The notes under the pieces: generated by a model
Databases searched by the model: none
What the model saw: the letters and a program-made list of their open reading frames with translations, nothing else
Told to the model about the DNA's origin: nothing
DNA from: Alphaproteobacteria bacterium
Lineage (GTDB): Bacteria; Pseudomonadota; Alphaproteobacteria; Rs-D84
Length of the DNA stretch: 7,141 bases
NCBI GenBank assembly: GCA_024402835.1
Contig: JAKSSZ010000029.1
Span: 1-7,141, forward strand
Reading direction: 5' to 3'
Position numbers and translations under genes: made by a program
Shown here: positions 7,135 to 7,141 of the stretch, piece by piece
Layout: the number at the start of each line of letters is the position of its first letter
Numbering within the stretch: position 1 is the first letter of the stretch

Positions 7135-7138
7135 GGAG
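7135..7138 (+). promoter_or_regulatory. Ribosome binding site of a gene starting beyond the right edge
   Basis: GGAG sits in the purine-rich AAAGGAGAAA that ends the window. At the 6-8 base spacing used by other genes here, the start codon would fall just past 7141. The gene itself cannot be seen. Confidence 0.6.
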
Positions 7139-7141
7139 AAA

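Noticed and set aside
801..7141. CRISPR array, insertion sequence, tRNA or rRNA.
   Set aside because: No regularly spaced direct repeats, transposase-like protein, terminal inverted repeats or cloverleaf-like sequence were seen anywhere. The window is almost fully covered by the four genes.

Overview
The window is AT-rich and densely coded. It uses the standard genetic code and canonical GGAG/GAGG ribosome binding sites. Three of its four genes encode exported proteins with cleavable signal peptides and very many cysteines, which suggests a Gram-negative (periplasm-bearing) bacterium. The fourth gene is infA, whose IF-1 resembles proteobacterial IF-1 in the core. I lean towards an uncultured, AT-rich alphaproteobacterium, but this is a weak inference from IF-1 alone.

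Layout: the minus strand carries infA (translation initiation factor IF-1, 84 aa), followed 56 bases downstream by a long cysteine-rich exported protein (here 'protein A'). Protein A starts at 1879 and runs off the left edge still open after 626 codons. Divergently, on the plus strand, a 133-base intergenic region carries an extended -10 promoter for a two-gene operon. This operon encodes 'protein B' (730 aa) and, 10 bases after its stop, 'protein C' (839 aa), and ends at a clear hairpin terminator at 7052-7079. The last 60 bases hold a possible -10 box and a strong ribosome binding site for a gene starting just beyond the window.

The main result is that A, B and C are divergent paralogues of one cysteine-rich exported family that I cannot assign to a known family. 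All three carry the same five-cysteine signature, C-x6-C-x4-C-x9-C-x-C, with identical spacing. B and C each have 36 cysteines after the signal peptide, and these can be paired one for one in order along the whole length. They share a C-terminal CHVC motif and nearly identical last six residues (CEDINM / CEDIKM). B differs by a glycine-zipper-like hydrophobic segment inserted between those two terminal motifs. A is far more diverged (Asn/Gln/Thr-rich, with a basic N-terminal linker) and has lost a subset of the cysteines. The likely picture is a set of disulfide-rich, helical, periplasmic or surface proteins made from one locus. Their function is unknown.
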